A stretch of DNA of 33,467 nt from Bacteroidales bacterium (GTDB lineage: Bacteria; Bacteroidota; Bacteroidia; Bacteroidales; VadinHA17): assembly GCA_003152835.1 (NCBI GenBank), contig PMBC01000046.1, forward strand, positions 68,788-102,254, given 5' to 3'. Each line of letters begins with the position of its first letter. Positions within the stretch are counted from its first letter, which is position 1. Positions 17,415 through 25,616 of the stretch are shown one piece after another. The notes beneath the pieces were generated by a model. The model did not search any database and had not been told where the DNA came from. It saw nothing but the letters and a program-made list of their open reading frames with translations. The position numbers and the translations under genes were made by a program.

Positions 17415-17422
17415 CAAATATA
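17415..17422 (-). promoter_or_regulatory. -7 element for the OMP-uppS-bamA-skp operon
   Basis: The minus strand reads TATATTTG, a perfect TAnnTTTG, 25-32 bases upstream of the ATG at 17390, giving a leader near 18 bases. A TTG lies about 16 bases further upstream on the minus strand, somewhat close for the -33 element. Confidence 0.6.
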
Positions 17423-17467
17423 ATAATCAAATATTAAACAACATCAGGTTTTAGCACTTTAATTGTT

Positions 17468-18343
17468 TCAGTTCCTTTTATCTGCACCCCACATGAGCTT
17501 GTTCCTCAGGGTGCTGTAAAAGTCTCTGCCGGTAAGCATTACAGTTTTCAATTTTGACTCAGCTTTCATAATATGAATTTCCTCTTGTATAGGCACCTTT
17601 CTGAACCTGAAATCGCATGTCGCCAGGTACTCCCCAGTCCTTCCCTCCATAACCATCTTCAGCTTACAGTCACCCGAGATAATAATCGGTCTTATGGTAA
17701 GATTGTGAGGAGAGATAGGTGAGATTATCATGCTCTGGTCATCCGGAGAAAGGATTGGTCCGCCTACGCTTAAATTATAGGCAGTCGAACCTGTAGCTGT
17801 TGAAACTATAAGTCCATCAGCCCAATAGGTATTCAGAAATGTCTCATTCACATAAACATGAATAGTGATCATGCTTAGATTGGCTTTCTGAATGGTAATT
17901 TCATTCAGGGCGGTAGCCGATACCCCTTCAAATAATCTGGCAGGGTGGGATAACTCAAGAAGTGCCCGTTCTATTATTTCAAACCTTCCGGTGCATAACT
18001 GATCAACCGAAATGGCAATCTCTTCGCCGGGTATATTTGAGAGAAAACCCATTCTGCCTGTATTTACACCGGCCACAGGTATGCCCAGATCTTTAATTCG
18101 AAGCATTGTTTCCAGAAAAGTACCGTCACCCCCGACACTTAAAACCATATCAGGCAAACAAGACAGAGTGGCAAGGTCACTGAACTGCTCTGCCCGCTTG
18201 TCGCTGAATGTTTCAGGATCACTGGAATTATGAAACACCTGCACATGAATCTTATGATGGGAAAATTCATCGACAAGCTTTCTGACCGCATCCCTGGTCT
18301 TTGCATTATTATCCTTGCTGAAGATTGCAACTCTTTGAAGCAT
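17468..18343 (-). CDS. nadK: NAD kinase
   Basis: A 291-residue cytoplasmic kinase phosphorylating NAD to NADP. It shows the diagnostic GGDGT at 71-75 (Asp73 catalytic), the GVNTGRMGFL substrate loop, the ALNEITIQ (NE) motif, and STATGSTAYNLSVGGPIL near residues 180-197. Length is normal. It starts 6 bases after the stop of the CBS-domain gene and is followed by a 77-base gap holding the promoter of the barrel operon. The start ATG leads straight into the first strand (LQRVAIFSK). Confidence 0.95.
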   Translation of the reverse strand: MLQRVAIFSKDNNAKTRDAVRKLVDEFSHHKIHVQVFHNSSDPETFSDKRAEQFSDLATLSCLPDMVLSVGGDGTFLETMLRIKDLGIPVAGVNTGRMGFLSNIPGEEIAISVDQLCTGRFEIIERALLELSHPARLFEGVSATALNEITIQKANLSMITIHVYVNETFLNTYWADGLIVSTATGSTAYNLSVGGPILSPDDQSMIISPISPHNLTIRPIIISGDCKLKMVMEGRTGEYLATCDFRFRKVPIQEEIHIMKAESKLKTVMLTGRDFYSTLRNKLMWGADKRN

Positions 18344-18349
18344 ATCCTG

Positions 18350-19015
18350 TTATATATTTAAATACTTCATCAGCAGATCAAATCTTTCAGAATAAAACCT
18401 GTCAATTGAATCATTGGTAGTGACCCAGGTTTTTACATCATAGTTATATCTCTCAAATGTCTTTATCAGCGATAAGAGGTCAGTAGTATTCACCTTAAGT
18501 GTAACCTCAAGCCTGGTCGAGTCAGCCGGTGAGGTAATATACATGCTCAGCACCTTAATATTGTTGCCTTCAACAATCTGTGCAATCTGGGAAAGGGAAT
18601 AATCTCTTTCGATCATTTCGAGGACAATTATTCCCCCTGGCTGATCCATGGAAGAGATACCTGCAATGTACTTTACAAGATCATTGGTAGTAATAACACC
18701 TTTATAATGATTATTCTCATCAAGTACGGGAACAACCGATAATTTTAACTGCGATGCAATTCCGATGACCTCAAAAAGGTGCTGACTGCTTGTTACATAT
18801 GGTTTTAGCAATGTAAGCTCATGATTCCCGATCGGTTCTTCCGGCTGGTTCATATCGTAGATATCGGTATCGGAAATCAACCCCAGGAAATCCTGATTAT
18901 TGACAATCGGCAGATGAGATATCCTGAAGATCTCCATCCAGTTCAGGGCTGTTTGCCCTGTATCGGAGGTCTTAAGTGAGGGAATTATCTCGGAAATCAG
19001 ATCACCTGCAATCAT
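18350..19015 (-). CDS. CBS-pair protein with ACT-like C-terminal domain
   Basis: A 221-residue cytoplasmic protein. Residues about 1-55 and 70-122 form two CBS repeats (ISHLPIVNNQDFLGLISDTDI and LSVVPVLDENNHYKGVITTNDLV), which together usually bind an adenosine ligand such as AMP, ATP or NAD. Residues about 128-200 look like an ACT-type regulatory fold (GIIVLEMIERDYSLSQIAQIVEG, followed by LEVTLKVNTTDLLSLIKTFE). There is no attached enzyme or membrane domain. It starts the nadK transcript and lies 6 bases upstream of nadK, so a regulatory link to NAD(P) level is a fair guess but unproven. Confidence 0.82.
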   Translation of the reverse strand: MIAGDLISEIIPSLKTSDTGQTALNWMEIFRISHLPIVNNQDFLGLISDTDIYDMNQPEEPIGNHELTLLKPYVTSSQHLFEVIGIASQLKLSVVPVLDENNHYKGVITTNDLVKYIAGISSMDQPGGIIVLEMIERDYSLSQIAQIVEGNNIKVLSMYITSPADSTRLEVTLKVNTTDLLSLIKTFERYNYDVKTWVTTNDSIDRFYSERFDLLMKYLNI

Positions 19016-19061
19016 TCTGGGTTAATTTTCAACTAAAGTAATAAAAAAACGACAGTTCTGT

Positions 19062-19069
19062 TAATTTTG
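19062..19069 (+). promoter_or_regulatory. -7 element for pdxJ
   Basis: TAATTTTG, a perfect TAnnTTTG, lies within the 11-base word GTTAATTTTGC that also occurs upstream of prs. It lies 39-46 bases before the pdxJ ATG in the divergent gap between the CBS gene and pdxJ. Confidence 0.6.
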
Positions 19070-19107
19070 CATTTAATATCATTACGTATAATTAACCTGT
19101 TTATTAT

Positions 19108-19824
19108 ATGACAAAACTGAGTGTGAACATCAATAAGATTGCAACATTAAGGAATGCAAGGGGAGGCAATATTCCAAATGTCCTCAATGCGGCTATAAAC
19201 TGTCAGCTTTTCGGCGCTGATGGAATTACGGTCCACCCACGCCCCGATGAAAGACATATCAGGTACAGGGATGTACTGGATATCAGGACGATTATCAAGA
19301 CTGAATTCAATATTGAAGGGAACCCTACTGATAGTTTCATCGATCTGGTTCTTTCGGTAAAACCTGACCAGGTGACATTAGTTCCGGACAGGCATGATGC
19401 AGTCACATCCAATGCCGGGTGGGATACCCTGAGAAACAGGATATTCCTTACTGACATAGTTTCCACTTTTAAGAAGGAAGGCATAAGAACCTCACTGTTT
19501 ATCGATACTCAACCTGTAAATATTGAAAATGCCAAAATAATAGGTGCCGACAGGGTAGAACTCTATACTGAACCATATGCGACCGGGTTCAGCCGGAATG
19601 CGGTTGAAGCCATCGAGCCATTTATAAAAGCTGCAGAAATAGCAAATAATGCCGGGCTGGGAATTAATGCAGGTCATGACCTTAATCTTGATAACCTTGC
19701 ATATTTTCATAAGAACATACCTTGGCTCCTGGAAGTGTCAATAGGACATGCACTGATTTCGGATGCTCTTTATCTTGGCCTTGAGAATGCAATTCAGATG
19801 TATAAAAGGCAGCTAACCCAATAA
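19108..19824 (+). CDS. pdxJ: Pyridoxine 5'-phosphate synthase
   Basis: A 238-residue TIM-barrel enzyme condensing 1-deoxyxylulose 5-phosphate with 3-amino-2-oxopropyl phosphate to pyridoxine 5'-phosphate. It contains [16 protein letters not shown] at the N-terminus, [13 protein letters not shown] with the catalytic His/Arg residues, DQVTLVPDR, and the phosphate-gripping [13 protein letters not shown] and [13 protein letters not shown] near the C-terminus. Length is normal for the family. The stop codon is immediately followed by the ATG of the alpha/beta hydrolase, so the two are translationally linked. Confidence 0.96.
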   Translation: MTKLSVNINKIATLRNARGGNIPNVLNAAINCQLFGADGITVHPRPDERHIRYRDVLDIRTIIKTEFNIEGNPTDSFIDLVLSVKPDQVTLVPDRHDAVTSNAGWDTLRNRIFLTDIVSTFKKEGIRTSLFIDTQPVNIENAKIIGADRVELYTEPYATGFSRNAVEAIEPFIKAAEIANNAGLGINAGHDLNLDNLAYFHKNIPWLLEVSIGHALISDALYLGLENAIQMYKRQLTQ

Positions 19825-20628
19825 ATGCCGGTGAAACTTTTTTACAGAAAATATGGTGCAGGGCCTCCGCTTGTAATACTTCACGGCTTATACGGATCTT
19901 CAGACAACTGGGTTACAATTGCAAAAAATATCAGCGATTATTGCACAATATATCTGCCCGACCTGAGAAACCATGGGAATTCTCCGCATAACGAAAGGCA
20001 CGATTATAAATCGATGAGCGATGATCTTTTTGAACTTGTAACTGACCTTGGCCTGAAAAAATTCTCGATTGCCGGGCACAGCATGGGAGGGAAAACAGCT
20101 ATGTTGTTTTCATCTAGATGGCCTGAAATGCTTAATGGTATGCTGATTGCCGATATCTCGCCTTTTACAGATGAAAGAAGAAATGCTGCCGGCAGGATTG
20201 AGAATCTATTAATATTGAAATCGATGCTTGGCATCGACCTTTCAAAAGCATTATCCAGAAAAGAAGTGGAGCTCTCCTTGGAACGAGATATCCATTCTGA
20301 TAGAGTCAGGGAATTGATAATGAAGAACCTTCGCCGAAACGGCGGGAATAATTTTGAGTGGAAACTTAATGTCCCTGCGCTTCTGAATAATCTGGATAAT
20401 ATAGTGGAAAGAGTCCATTTCCCGGCAGTTGGCAACCATCAAATCACTGGATTCCCCGTGATCTTTCTAAAAGGAGAAAACTCAGATTATATCAAGCCTG
20501 AAGAGTTTTCTGACATTACCAGGATATTTCCGGCTGCTGAGCTTAAAACCATAAAGAATGCAGGACACTGGTTGCAGGCAGATAATCCTCAGGCAGTCAC
20601 TGAAGCGCTACTTGACCTTGTAAGGTAA
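19825..20628 (+). CDS. Alpha/beta hydrolase (YbfF-like esterase/thioesterase)
   Basis: A 267-residue cytoplasmic alpha/beta hydrolase. The oxyanion region is ILHGLYGSSDNW, the nucleophile elbow is GHSMGGK with Ser86, and the catalytic His is His248 in NAGHWLQADNP. The overall layout and the PDLRNHGNSPH segment resemble the YbfF/ABHD11 group, known as esterases and acyl-CoA thioesterases. The exact substrate cannot be deduced. The gene begins with zero bases after the pdxJ stop. It converges on the exonuclease gene, with 35 bases between and no clear hairpin. Confidence 0.9.
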   Translation: MPVKLFYRKYGAGPPLVILHGLYGSSDNWVTIAKNISDYCTIYLPDLRNHGNSPHNERHDYKSMSDDLFELVTDLGLKKFSIAGHSMGGKTAMLFSSRWPEMLNGMLIADISPFTDERRNAAGRIENLLILKSMLGIDLSKALSRKEVELSLERDIHSDRVRELIMKNLRRNGGNNFEWKLNVPALLNNLDNIVERVHFPAVGNHQITGFPVIFLKGENSDYIKPEEFSDITRIFPAAELKTIKNAGHWLQADNPQAVTEALLDLVR

Positions 20629-20663
20629 AAAAGTAATATAATGAACTGATCGGTCCGAAAAAT

Positions 20664-21389
20664 TTAAAAAGATGTTACTGATTCGATCATATCATCCGGA
20701 ATGACCGGTAGATTTTTAAACCGAAGAAGGACTTGTGCAATAGCCAGCACATCCTTTTCACAATAGCGGACTATCCTTTTAAGATCATTCTCCTCATAGT
20801 ATACCCTTGCAACCATGCTGCCATCAATATCATTCTTGGGTGAAGGAATTCCAAGAACAGAGGTCAGAAGATCAAGGGAGGTGTAATTCTTGTAATCTCC
20901 GAACTTCCAGAGGTCCATTGTATCAAGAAGTTTGACTTCCCACGGTTTCTTACCAGCGTTATCGAGTATTTCAGGGATAACCAGCTTATTGATAATCATC
21001 CTCCGGGCAATGTATGGAAAATCAAATTCCTTACCGTTATGTGCACATAAAAGTGATTCTTTTCTTGATTTTGAGAATTTAACAAGCATACCTGAAAACT
21101 CTTCAAGAAGAACCTTTTCGTCATCTCCGAAAAACGACTTTAATCTGAAACTGAACGGGTTTTTATCCTTGAGGTACCCGACAGATATGCAAATTATTTT
21201 ACCGAATTCTGAATAAATCCCTGCTCTGTCATAAACTGCTTCCGCTGTTTCCTCCGGAGACCTGAAGAATCTGGATTTCTTATCCCATAGAGCCTGGATC
21301 GGAGGTTCAAGCAGGTTCAGAGAGGGCACTTGCGGAACTGTTTCTATATCGAGGAACAGGATATCTTCTACTTTTATACTATCTAGCAT
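20664..21389 (-). CDS. DEDDy 3'-5' exonuclease (PolB exonuclease-like)
   Basis: A 241-residue protein with the ribonuclease-H-like exonuclease motifs in order: ExoI LFLDIETVP (D14, E16), ExoII CAHNGKEFDFPYIARR, and ExoIII YCEKDVLA, where Tyr and Asp are four residues apart, marking the DEDDy type. It is a stand-alone version of the proofreading domain of family B polymerases, with no polymerase part. It would act on DNA or RNA 3' ends in the cytoplasm. Its start codon overlaps the last 11 bases of udk, a tight translational coupling. Confidence 0.9.
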   Translation of the reverse strand: MLDSIKVEDILFLDIETVPQVPSLNLLEPPIQALWDKKSRFFRSPEETAEAVYDRAGIYSEFGKIICISVGYLKDKNPFSFRLKSFFGDDEKVLLEEFSGMLVKFSKSRKESLLCAHNGKEFDFPYIARRMIINKLVIPEILDNAGKKPWEVKLLDTMDLWKFGDYKNYTSLDLLTSVLGIPSPKNDIDGSMVARVYYEENDLKRIVRYCEKDVLAIAQVLLRFKNLPVIPDDMIESVTSF

Positions 21390-22008
21390 TTTCCCTTGAT
21401 TTTGATAATTGTTTTTCGATAATTGTGATCAGAACTTCAATTCCGACCTGATTTTCTCCGCCACCCGGGATGATTATATCAGCATATCGTTTAGATGGCT
21501 CAATAAACTGAAGGTGCGATGGTTTCACCGTATCATGATATCTCTTCAGCACCTTTAGAACGGATCTTCCGCGCTCTACGATATCACGTGTGATCACACG
21601 GCCAAGACGATCGTCTGCATCTGCATCAACAAAAACCTTAATATCCAGAATTTTGCGCAATCCCGGATCTGCAAGTATCAGAATCCCCTCAACAAGCACC
21701 ACTCTCGCCGGATTGACTGTAATCGTCTCTTTTGATCTGAGACATGTGAGATACGAATAAATTGGCATTTCGACTGACTTCCCCTTTTTAAGCTGGTTAA
21801 GATGATCGATCAGTAGACTGAATTCGAGTGAATCAGGATGGTCAAAATTGATCTTTTGCCTTTCTTCGAGGGGAATTTGCCCGCTATCCTTGTAATAGGC
21901 ATCCTGTGGAATTACAATTACTTCTCCGTTCGGAAAGACATTCATTAGTTTATTTACAACTGTCGTTTTTCCTGAACCGGTGCCGCCTGCTATTCCAACA
22001 ATCAGCAT
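21379..22008 (-). CDS. udk: Uridine kinase
   Basis: A 209-residue P-loop kinase phosphorylating uridine and cytidine with ATP or GTP for pyrimidine salvage. The Walker A is GGTGSGKT at 8-15. The IPQDAYYKD segment, NFDHPDSLEFSLLIDHL, PIYSYLTCLR and VVLVEGILIL are all characteristic. The R-GRVITRDIVERGRS lid follows at about 136-150. Length is normal. It is the first gene of a two-gene transcript with the exonuclease and has a -7 element 30-37 bases upstream of the ATG. Confidence 0.94.
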   Translation of the reverse strand: MLIVGIAGGTGSGKTTVVNKLMNVFPNGEVIVIPQDAYYKDSGQIPLEERQKINFDHPDSLEFSLLIDHLNQLKKGKSVEMPIYSYLTCLRSKETITVNPARVVLVEGILILADPGLRKILDIKVFVDADADDRLGRVITRDIVERGRSVLKVLKRYHDTVKPSHLQFIEPSKRYADIIIPGGGENQVGIEVLITIIEKQLSKSRENAR

Positions 22009-22015
22009 TTTTTGT

Positions 22016-22023
22016 TAATTTTG
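22016..22023 (+). promoter_or_regulatory. Candidate -7 element reading toward manA
   Basis: TAATTTTG, a perfect TAnnTTTG, lies 165-172 bases upstream of the preferred manA start, which predicts a long leader containing the repeat block at 22052-22169. It overlaps the short leader of udk on the other strand, so the two promoters could interfere. Confidence 0.4.
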
Positions 22024-22037
22024 TGTCCAATTATTCC

Positions 22038-22045
22038 CAAAAGTA
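22038..22045 (-). promoter_or_regulatory. -7 element for udk
   Basis: The minus strand reads TACTTTTG, a perfect TAnnTTTG, 30-37 bases upstream of the udk ATG, giving a leader near 23 bases. Confidence 0.55.
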
Positions 22046-22051
22046 ATGAAA

Positions 22052-22169
22052 AGTTTGGAGTAAGCCAGAGTTTGGAGTGAGCTAAAGTGTGGAGTGCCTA
22101 AAGTTATATGGACATCATAATTCTAAGTACTCTAGGCACTTTAGGCACTTTAGGCACTTTAGGCACTTT
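22052..22169. repeat. Composite repeat: imperfect 17-mers facing four perfect 9-mers
   Basis: Three imperfect head-to-tail units of 16-17 bases occupy 22052-22101 (AGTTTGGAGTAAGCCAG, AGTTTGGAGTGAGCTAA, AGTGTGGAGTGCCTAA). Four exact copies of TAGGCACTT occupy 22133-22168. AGTGCCTAAAGT at 22093-22104 is the exact reverse complement of ACTTTAGGCACT, which recurs in the 9-mer array. The block can therefore fold into a long imperfect hairpin with a loop of about 25 bases. It lies between udk and manA. The 9-mer array is in frame with manA and would encode Arg-His-Phe repeats if a far upstream GTG were used, but this is not a believable protein N-terminus. Confidence 0.8.
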
Positions 22170-22187
22170 CCTATAAAACGCAACTGT

Positions 22188-23189
22188 ATGTCGGAATTAT
22201 ACCCACTGAAATTCGAACCGCTCTTAAAGGAAAAGATATGGGGAGGAACATCCCTTGTTAGCCATTATCATAAAAGAGCCGACTCCTCCATTAAATATGG
22301 CGAGAGTTGGGAAATATCGGCTGTCGCTGAAAATATATCCGTAATTAGCAATGGTTTTCTGGCAGGCAACAACCTAGAGGAACTTATTGAAGTATATATG
22401 GGTGACATAACCGGTGATTCAGTATATGAAAAATTCGGAAATGAATTCCCGCTGCTCATTAAGCTTATCGAGTCAAGAGAAAACCTGTCAATACAGGTGC
22501 ATCCCGGCAATGCTATGGCCAGGGAACGACATAATGCATTTGGGAAGACCGAAATGTGGTATATACTTGAAAGTGACAAGGGTTCAAAGATTTATACAGG
22601 TTTTAATGAACCTGTTAATAAAAACACATATGTCGATTCACTGAATAATGGAGATCTGGAAAAACTTCTGAATATTGAAAATCCTTCTCCGGGTGATGTT
22701 TTTTTCACACCTGCAGGCAGAATTCACGCCATCGGAGCCGGAATTATTCTCGTCGAGATTCAGCAAACTTCCGATATCACTTACAGGATATTTGACTGGA
22801 ACCGTAAGGGTGATAAAGGCATACCCAGGGAATTGCATACCGAGCTTGCCCTGGACGCAATTGATTATAATGCATCAGGCAAAATAATGTTTCGCGGCGA
22901 TCCGGTCCTGAATAAAACAAGGAACCTTGTCAATTGTGAGTTTTTTACAACAAACATCATCAGCTTTAATGAACCTATAGAAAAAGATTATAACCTGATC
23001 GATTCCTTCGTAATATATACCTGCACCGAGGGAGAATTTCTGATCCGCTGGGATGGCAACTCGGAACCCGTAATCAAGGGTGAAACAGTTTTGCTGCCAG
23101 CTATGATAAAGGATGTCATACTTGAGCCTTCAATGGAAACGAAGGTGCTTGAAATACTGATAAATGAAGAGGCAAATCAACCAAAATAA
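22188..23189 (+). CDS. manA: Mannose-6-phosphate isomerase (type I, class II)
   Basis: A 333-residue zinc enzyme interconverting mannose 6-phosphate and fructose 6-phosphate. From the ATG at 22188 it begins SELYPLKFEPLLKEKIWGG, the standard N-terminus. The metal ligands are visible as Q103 and H105 (SIQVHPG), E122 (GKTEMWYIL) and H180 (PAGRIHAIGAG). The IQQTSDITYRIFDWNR stretch completes the cupin core. The frame continues 33 codons upstream to a GTG, but those codons read through the 9-bp repeat array, so the inner ATG is preferred. It heads a transcript with the lipoprotein gene (12 bases downstream) and engB. Confidence 0.94.
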   Translation: MSELYPLKFEPLLKEKIWGGTSLVSHYHKRADSSIKYGESWEISAVAENISVISNGFLAGNNLEELIEVYMGDITGDSVYEKFGNEFPLLIKLIESRENLSIQVHPGNAMARERHNAFGKTEMWYILESDKGSKIYTGFNEPVNKNTYVDSLNNGDLEKLLNIENPSPGDVFFTPAGRIHAIGAGIILVEIQQTSDITYRIFDWNRKGDKGIPRELHTELALDAIDYNASGKIMFRGDPVLNKTRNLVNCEFFTTNIISFNEPIEKDYNLIDSFVIYTCTEGEFLIRWDGNSEPVIKGETVLLPAMIKDVILEPSMETKVLEILINEEANQPK

Positions 23190-23201
23190 TCATATAAAGA
23201 G

Positions 23202-23972
23202 ATGAAAACAAACCCCCTTTCCTGCATTATAATTATTTCTCTTGTCCTGGTAGCAGGATGCAACGGCAGAAAGTCAGATAAAAAGGTTAAGGATGCCAGC
23301 GCGGAAACGAATGCTGTTCCTGATACTGGTTTTACAGGTATAAAGCAGTACAGAAGCGGAAATAAACTTATAAAAGAGATCACATTCAATAATGGTGTCA
23401 GGGAAGGACTGATGAAGTCGTTTTATATGGGAGGGCAGCTTTACCAGACATTCTGGTATGAAAAAGGCCTTAAAGAGGATTCAGTCCGCTGGTACTACCT
23501 TGAAGGCCAGTTATTCAGGACTACACCTTATAAGCATGATACAATTAACGGTATACAGAAGCAATATTACAGGAACGGGAATCTAAAGGCAAAAATAGGC
23601 TACAGCAAGGGAATGCGCACGAAGTTTTTCCAGGAGTTTACACCTGAAGGCAAGCTTATTGGACCGTACCCTGAAATAATGGTGACCATTAAAGATGATT
23701 ACAGGGAAAAAGGTTCCTATTTAATCAATCTCGGCCTGTCAGATAAAAATACTGCAGTGAAGTTTTATCGGGGAAATTTCGTCAGTGAACGGTTCGACAC
23801 TACCATGTATAAATATATAGGACCAGGAAACGACAAGTCATTTATTTATCTGAAAAAAACAGGTAACTCCGGACCAGATCATATAGATGTCATTGCATCA
23901 ATGACGACAATGTTCGGCAATAAATATCTGGAATACAAGAAGATAGACCTGCCTTACAAGGACCTTAACTAG
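23202..23972 (+). CDS. MORN-repeat (YwqK-like) lipoprotein
   Basis: A 256-residue lipoprotein: signal peptide with lipobox LVAGC (Cys20) after a hydrophobic run, then a charged linker. About four MORN_2-type repeats span residues 45-150 (for example GVREGLMKSFYMGGQLYQTF, DSVRWYYLEGQLFRT, GIQKQYYRNGNLKAKIGY). Such repeats are often labelled YwqK-family antitoxin, but there is no toxin partner here. The C-terminal 100 residues (IMVTIKDDYREKGSYLINLG onwards) form a separate beta-rich region that I do not recognise. It lies between manA and engB with gaps of 12 and 8 bases. The role is unknown; a cell-surface structural or binding function is likely. Confidence 0.8.
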   Translation: MKTNPLSCIIIISLVLVAGCNGRKSDKKVKDASAETNAVPDTGFTGIKQYRSGNKLIKEITFNNGVREGLMKSFYMGGQLYQTFWYEKGLKEDSVRWYYLEGQLFRTTPYKHDTINGIQKQYYRNGNLKAKIGYSKGMRTKFFQEFTPEGKLIGPYPEIMVTIKDDYREKGSYLINLGLSDKNTAVKFYRGNFVSERFDTTMYKYIGPGNDKSFIYLKKTGNSGPDHIDVIASMTTMFGNKYLEYKKIDLPYKDLN

Positions 23973-23980
23973 CTGCAAAA

Positions 23981-24589
23981 ATGATAATTCATTCAGCCAC
24001 TTTTGTAAAAAGCAGTGAAACGCTGAAACAGTGCCCTGATTCAACGCTGCCTGAATTCGGATTCATCGGCAGGTCCAATGTGGGTAAATCATCGCTGATA
24101 AATATGCTTACCGGCTGGTCAAAACTGGCGAAGATATCGGGGGAACCCGGAAAGACAAGAACAATCAATCATTTCCTTATAAATGACAAATGGCATCTAG
24201 TTGATTTGCCAGGTTACGGTTATGCAAAAGTTCCCGCCAGACTCAGGGAAAAATGGCAAAGAAATACCAGAAATTATATCATGAAGCGGGATAACCTGGT
24301 ATGTCTTTTCGTGCTTCTCGACTCAAGGCTTAAGCCTCAGAGATCTGACCTTGACTTCATGGAATATCTGGGGATAAACCAGGTTGCATTTGCGCGTGTC
24401 TTTACAAAAAGTGATAAGGTTGGCAATCTGGCACTCAGGGATTCTATTAATTTATATGATGCTGAAATGCTGAAAAAATGGGAGTCACTGCCTGTAACAT
24501 TCATCACTTCATCAAAAAATAGTGAAGGGAGAAATGAGATACTCAGTTTCATTCAGGAATATTTGAACAAGTTATCAAACAGGGTCTGA
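23981..24589 (+). CDS. engB: Ribosome biogenesis GTPase EngB (YsxC/YihA)
   Basis: A 202-residue TRAFAC GTPase needed for 50S subunit maturation. G1 is GRSNVGKS at 30-37, G2 lies in GKTRTINHF, G3 is VDLPGYGYAK, G4 is TKSDK and G5 is ITSSK. The short N-terminal strand (HSATFVKSSET) before G1 and the normal length fit EngB rather than other Era-like GTPases. It is the last gene of the manA transcript. The prs promoter begins 16 bases after its stop. Confidence 0.95.
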   Translation: MIIHSATFVKSSETLKQCPDSTLPEFGFIGRSNVGKSSLINMLTGWSKLAKISGEPGKTRTINHFLINDKWHLVDLPGYGYAKVPARLREKWQRNTRNYIMKRDNLVCLFVLLDSRLKPQRSDLDFMEYLGINQVAFARVFTKSDKVGNLALRDSINLYDAEMLKKWESLPVTFITSSKNSEGRNEILSFIQEYLNKLSNRV

Positions 24590-24605
24590 TATCAGCAGGA
24601 ATAGT

Positions 24606-24613
24606 TAATTTTG
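24606..24613 (+). promoter_or_regulatory. -7 element for prs
   Basis: TAATTTTG within GTTAATTTTGC, the same 11-base word as upstream of pdxJ. It lies 40-47 bases before the preferred prs ATG. A possible TTG start at 24611 falls inside this element, which argues against using it. Confidence 0.6.
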
Positions 24614-24652
24614 CAGATAGAAAATAATTGTAACAGCTATAAATCAAAAAAA

Positions 24653-25591
24653 ATGTTTGGAAAAGCCCCAATGAAACTCTTTTCCTGCAGATCCTCAAAG
24701 CAACTGGCAGAAAAGATTGCAGCGGAACTTGGCATTGAACTGGGTAAAAGTTCTGTCACAGATTTCAGCGATGGTGAATTTCAGCCATGCTTTGATGAAT
24801 CGGTTCGCGGTGATATGGTTTTTATCGTCCAGTCTACAAACCCGCCTGCAGAAAACATGTTTGAACTTCTCCTGATGATTGATGCTGCTAAAAGGGCTTC
24901 TGCATACAAGGTGATCGCTGTTATTCCTTATTATGGTTTTGCGCGTCAGGACCGAAAGGACAGACCGAGGGTTTCAATTGGATCAAAACTCTCTGCCGAC
25001 CTTCTCAGTACTGCAGGAGTCGACAGGGTTATCACCATGGATCTGCATGCTGACCAGATCCAGGGATTTTTTAATGTGCCGGTAGACCATCTTTTCGGAT
25101 CATCAATTTTCGCTTCATATATTGAAAACCTGCATCTTAAGAACCTTGTGATTTCGGCTCCAGATATGGGAGGGTCAAAGCGGGCAAACGCCTATTCACG
25201 ATATCTCCAGGCTGAAATGGTGCTGTGCTATAAGCTTCGCAAAAAACCGAATGTCATTGAAGAAATGTCAATTATCGGTGAAGTTGAGGGTAAGGATGTA
25301 GTAATTATCGATGACATGGTAGATACAGCAGGCACTCTCGTTCTTGCCGCAGATATGATGAAGGAGAGAGGAGCAAAAAGCATCAGGGCATTTGCCACAC
25401 ACCCTATCCTTTCGGGAAATGCAGTCGAGAGAATCGACAACTCAGCTATAGAGGAACTCGTTGTAAGCGACTCCGTTCCGTTCAAAATTAAATCCAAAAA
25501 AATCAAAGTACTGTCAGTAGCAGGGATGTTTGCAAAAACTATCCAGGCAGTAAATCTGAATCAGTCTATCAGTACAAATTTTTTATTCTGA
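24653..25591 (+). CDS. prs: Ribose-phosphate pyrophosphokinase
   Basis: Makes PRPP from ribose 5-phosphate and ATP for nucleotide, NAD, His and Trp synthesis. From the ATG at 24653 it is 312 residues, the usual size. Motifs: SDGEFQP, the flexible loop YYGFARQDRKDRPR, the cation/ATP motif MDLHADQIQGFF, and the PRPP loop VVIIDDMVDTAGT. The frame stays open to a TTG at 24611, but that lies in the predicted promoter. Another ATG six codons further in (24671, MKLFSCRSS) is also possible. rplY, pth and hslR follow on the same strand, though rplY has its own promoter. Confidence 0.95.
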   Translation: MFGKAPMKLFSCRSSKQLAEKIAAELGIELGKSSVTDFSDGEFQPCFDESVRGDMVFIVQSTNPPAENMFELLLMIDAAKRASAYKVIAVIPYYGFARQDRKDRPRVSIGSKLSADLLSTAGVDRVITMDLHADQIQGFFNVPVDHLFGSSIFASYIENLHLKNLVISAPDMGGSKRANAYSRYLQAEMVLCYKLRKKPNVIEEMSIIGEVEGKDVVIIDDMVDTAGTLVLAADMMKERGAKSIRAFATHPILSGNAVERIDNSAIEELVVSDSVPFKIKSKKIKVLSVAGMFAKTIQAVNLNQSISTNFLF

Positions 25592-25602
25592 TTCCTTTGT
25601 AA

Positions 25603-25610
25603 TATATTTG
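25603..25610 (+). promoter_or_regulatory. -7 element for rplY
   Basis: TATATTTG, a perfect TAnnTTTG, begins 12 bases after the prs stop and lies about 82 bases upstream of the preferred rplY ATG. Confidence 0.55.
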
Positions 25611-25616
25611 CACTCC

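Noticed and set aside
22133-22168. CRISPR array
   Set aside because: The 9-bp units are contiguous with no spacers and no cas genes are present.
22089-22187. N-terminal extension of ManA with Arg-His-Phe repeats
   Set aside because: It would need a GTG start and is encoded by the intergenic 9-bp array. The ATG at 22188 gives the conserved ManA N-terminus.
23202-23972. Toxin-antitoxin system suggested by the YwqK-like repeats
   Set aside because: The protein is a lipoprotein inside a manA-engB transcript and no toxin gene is adjacent.
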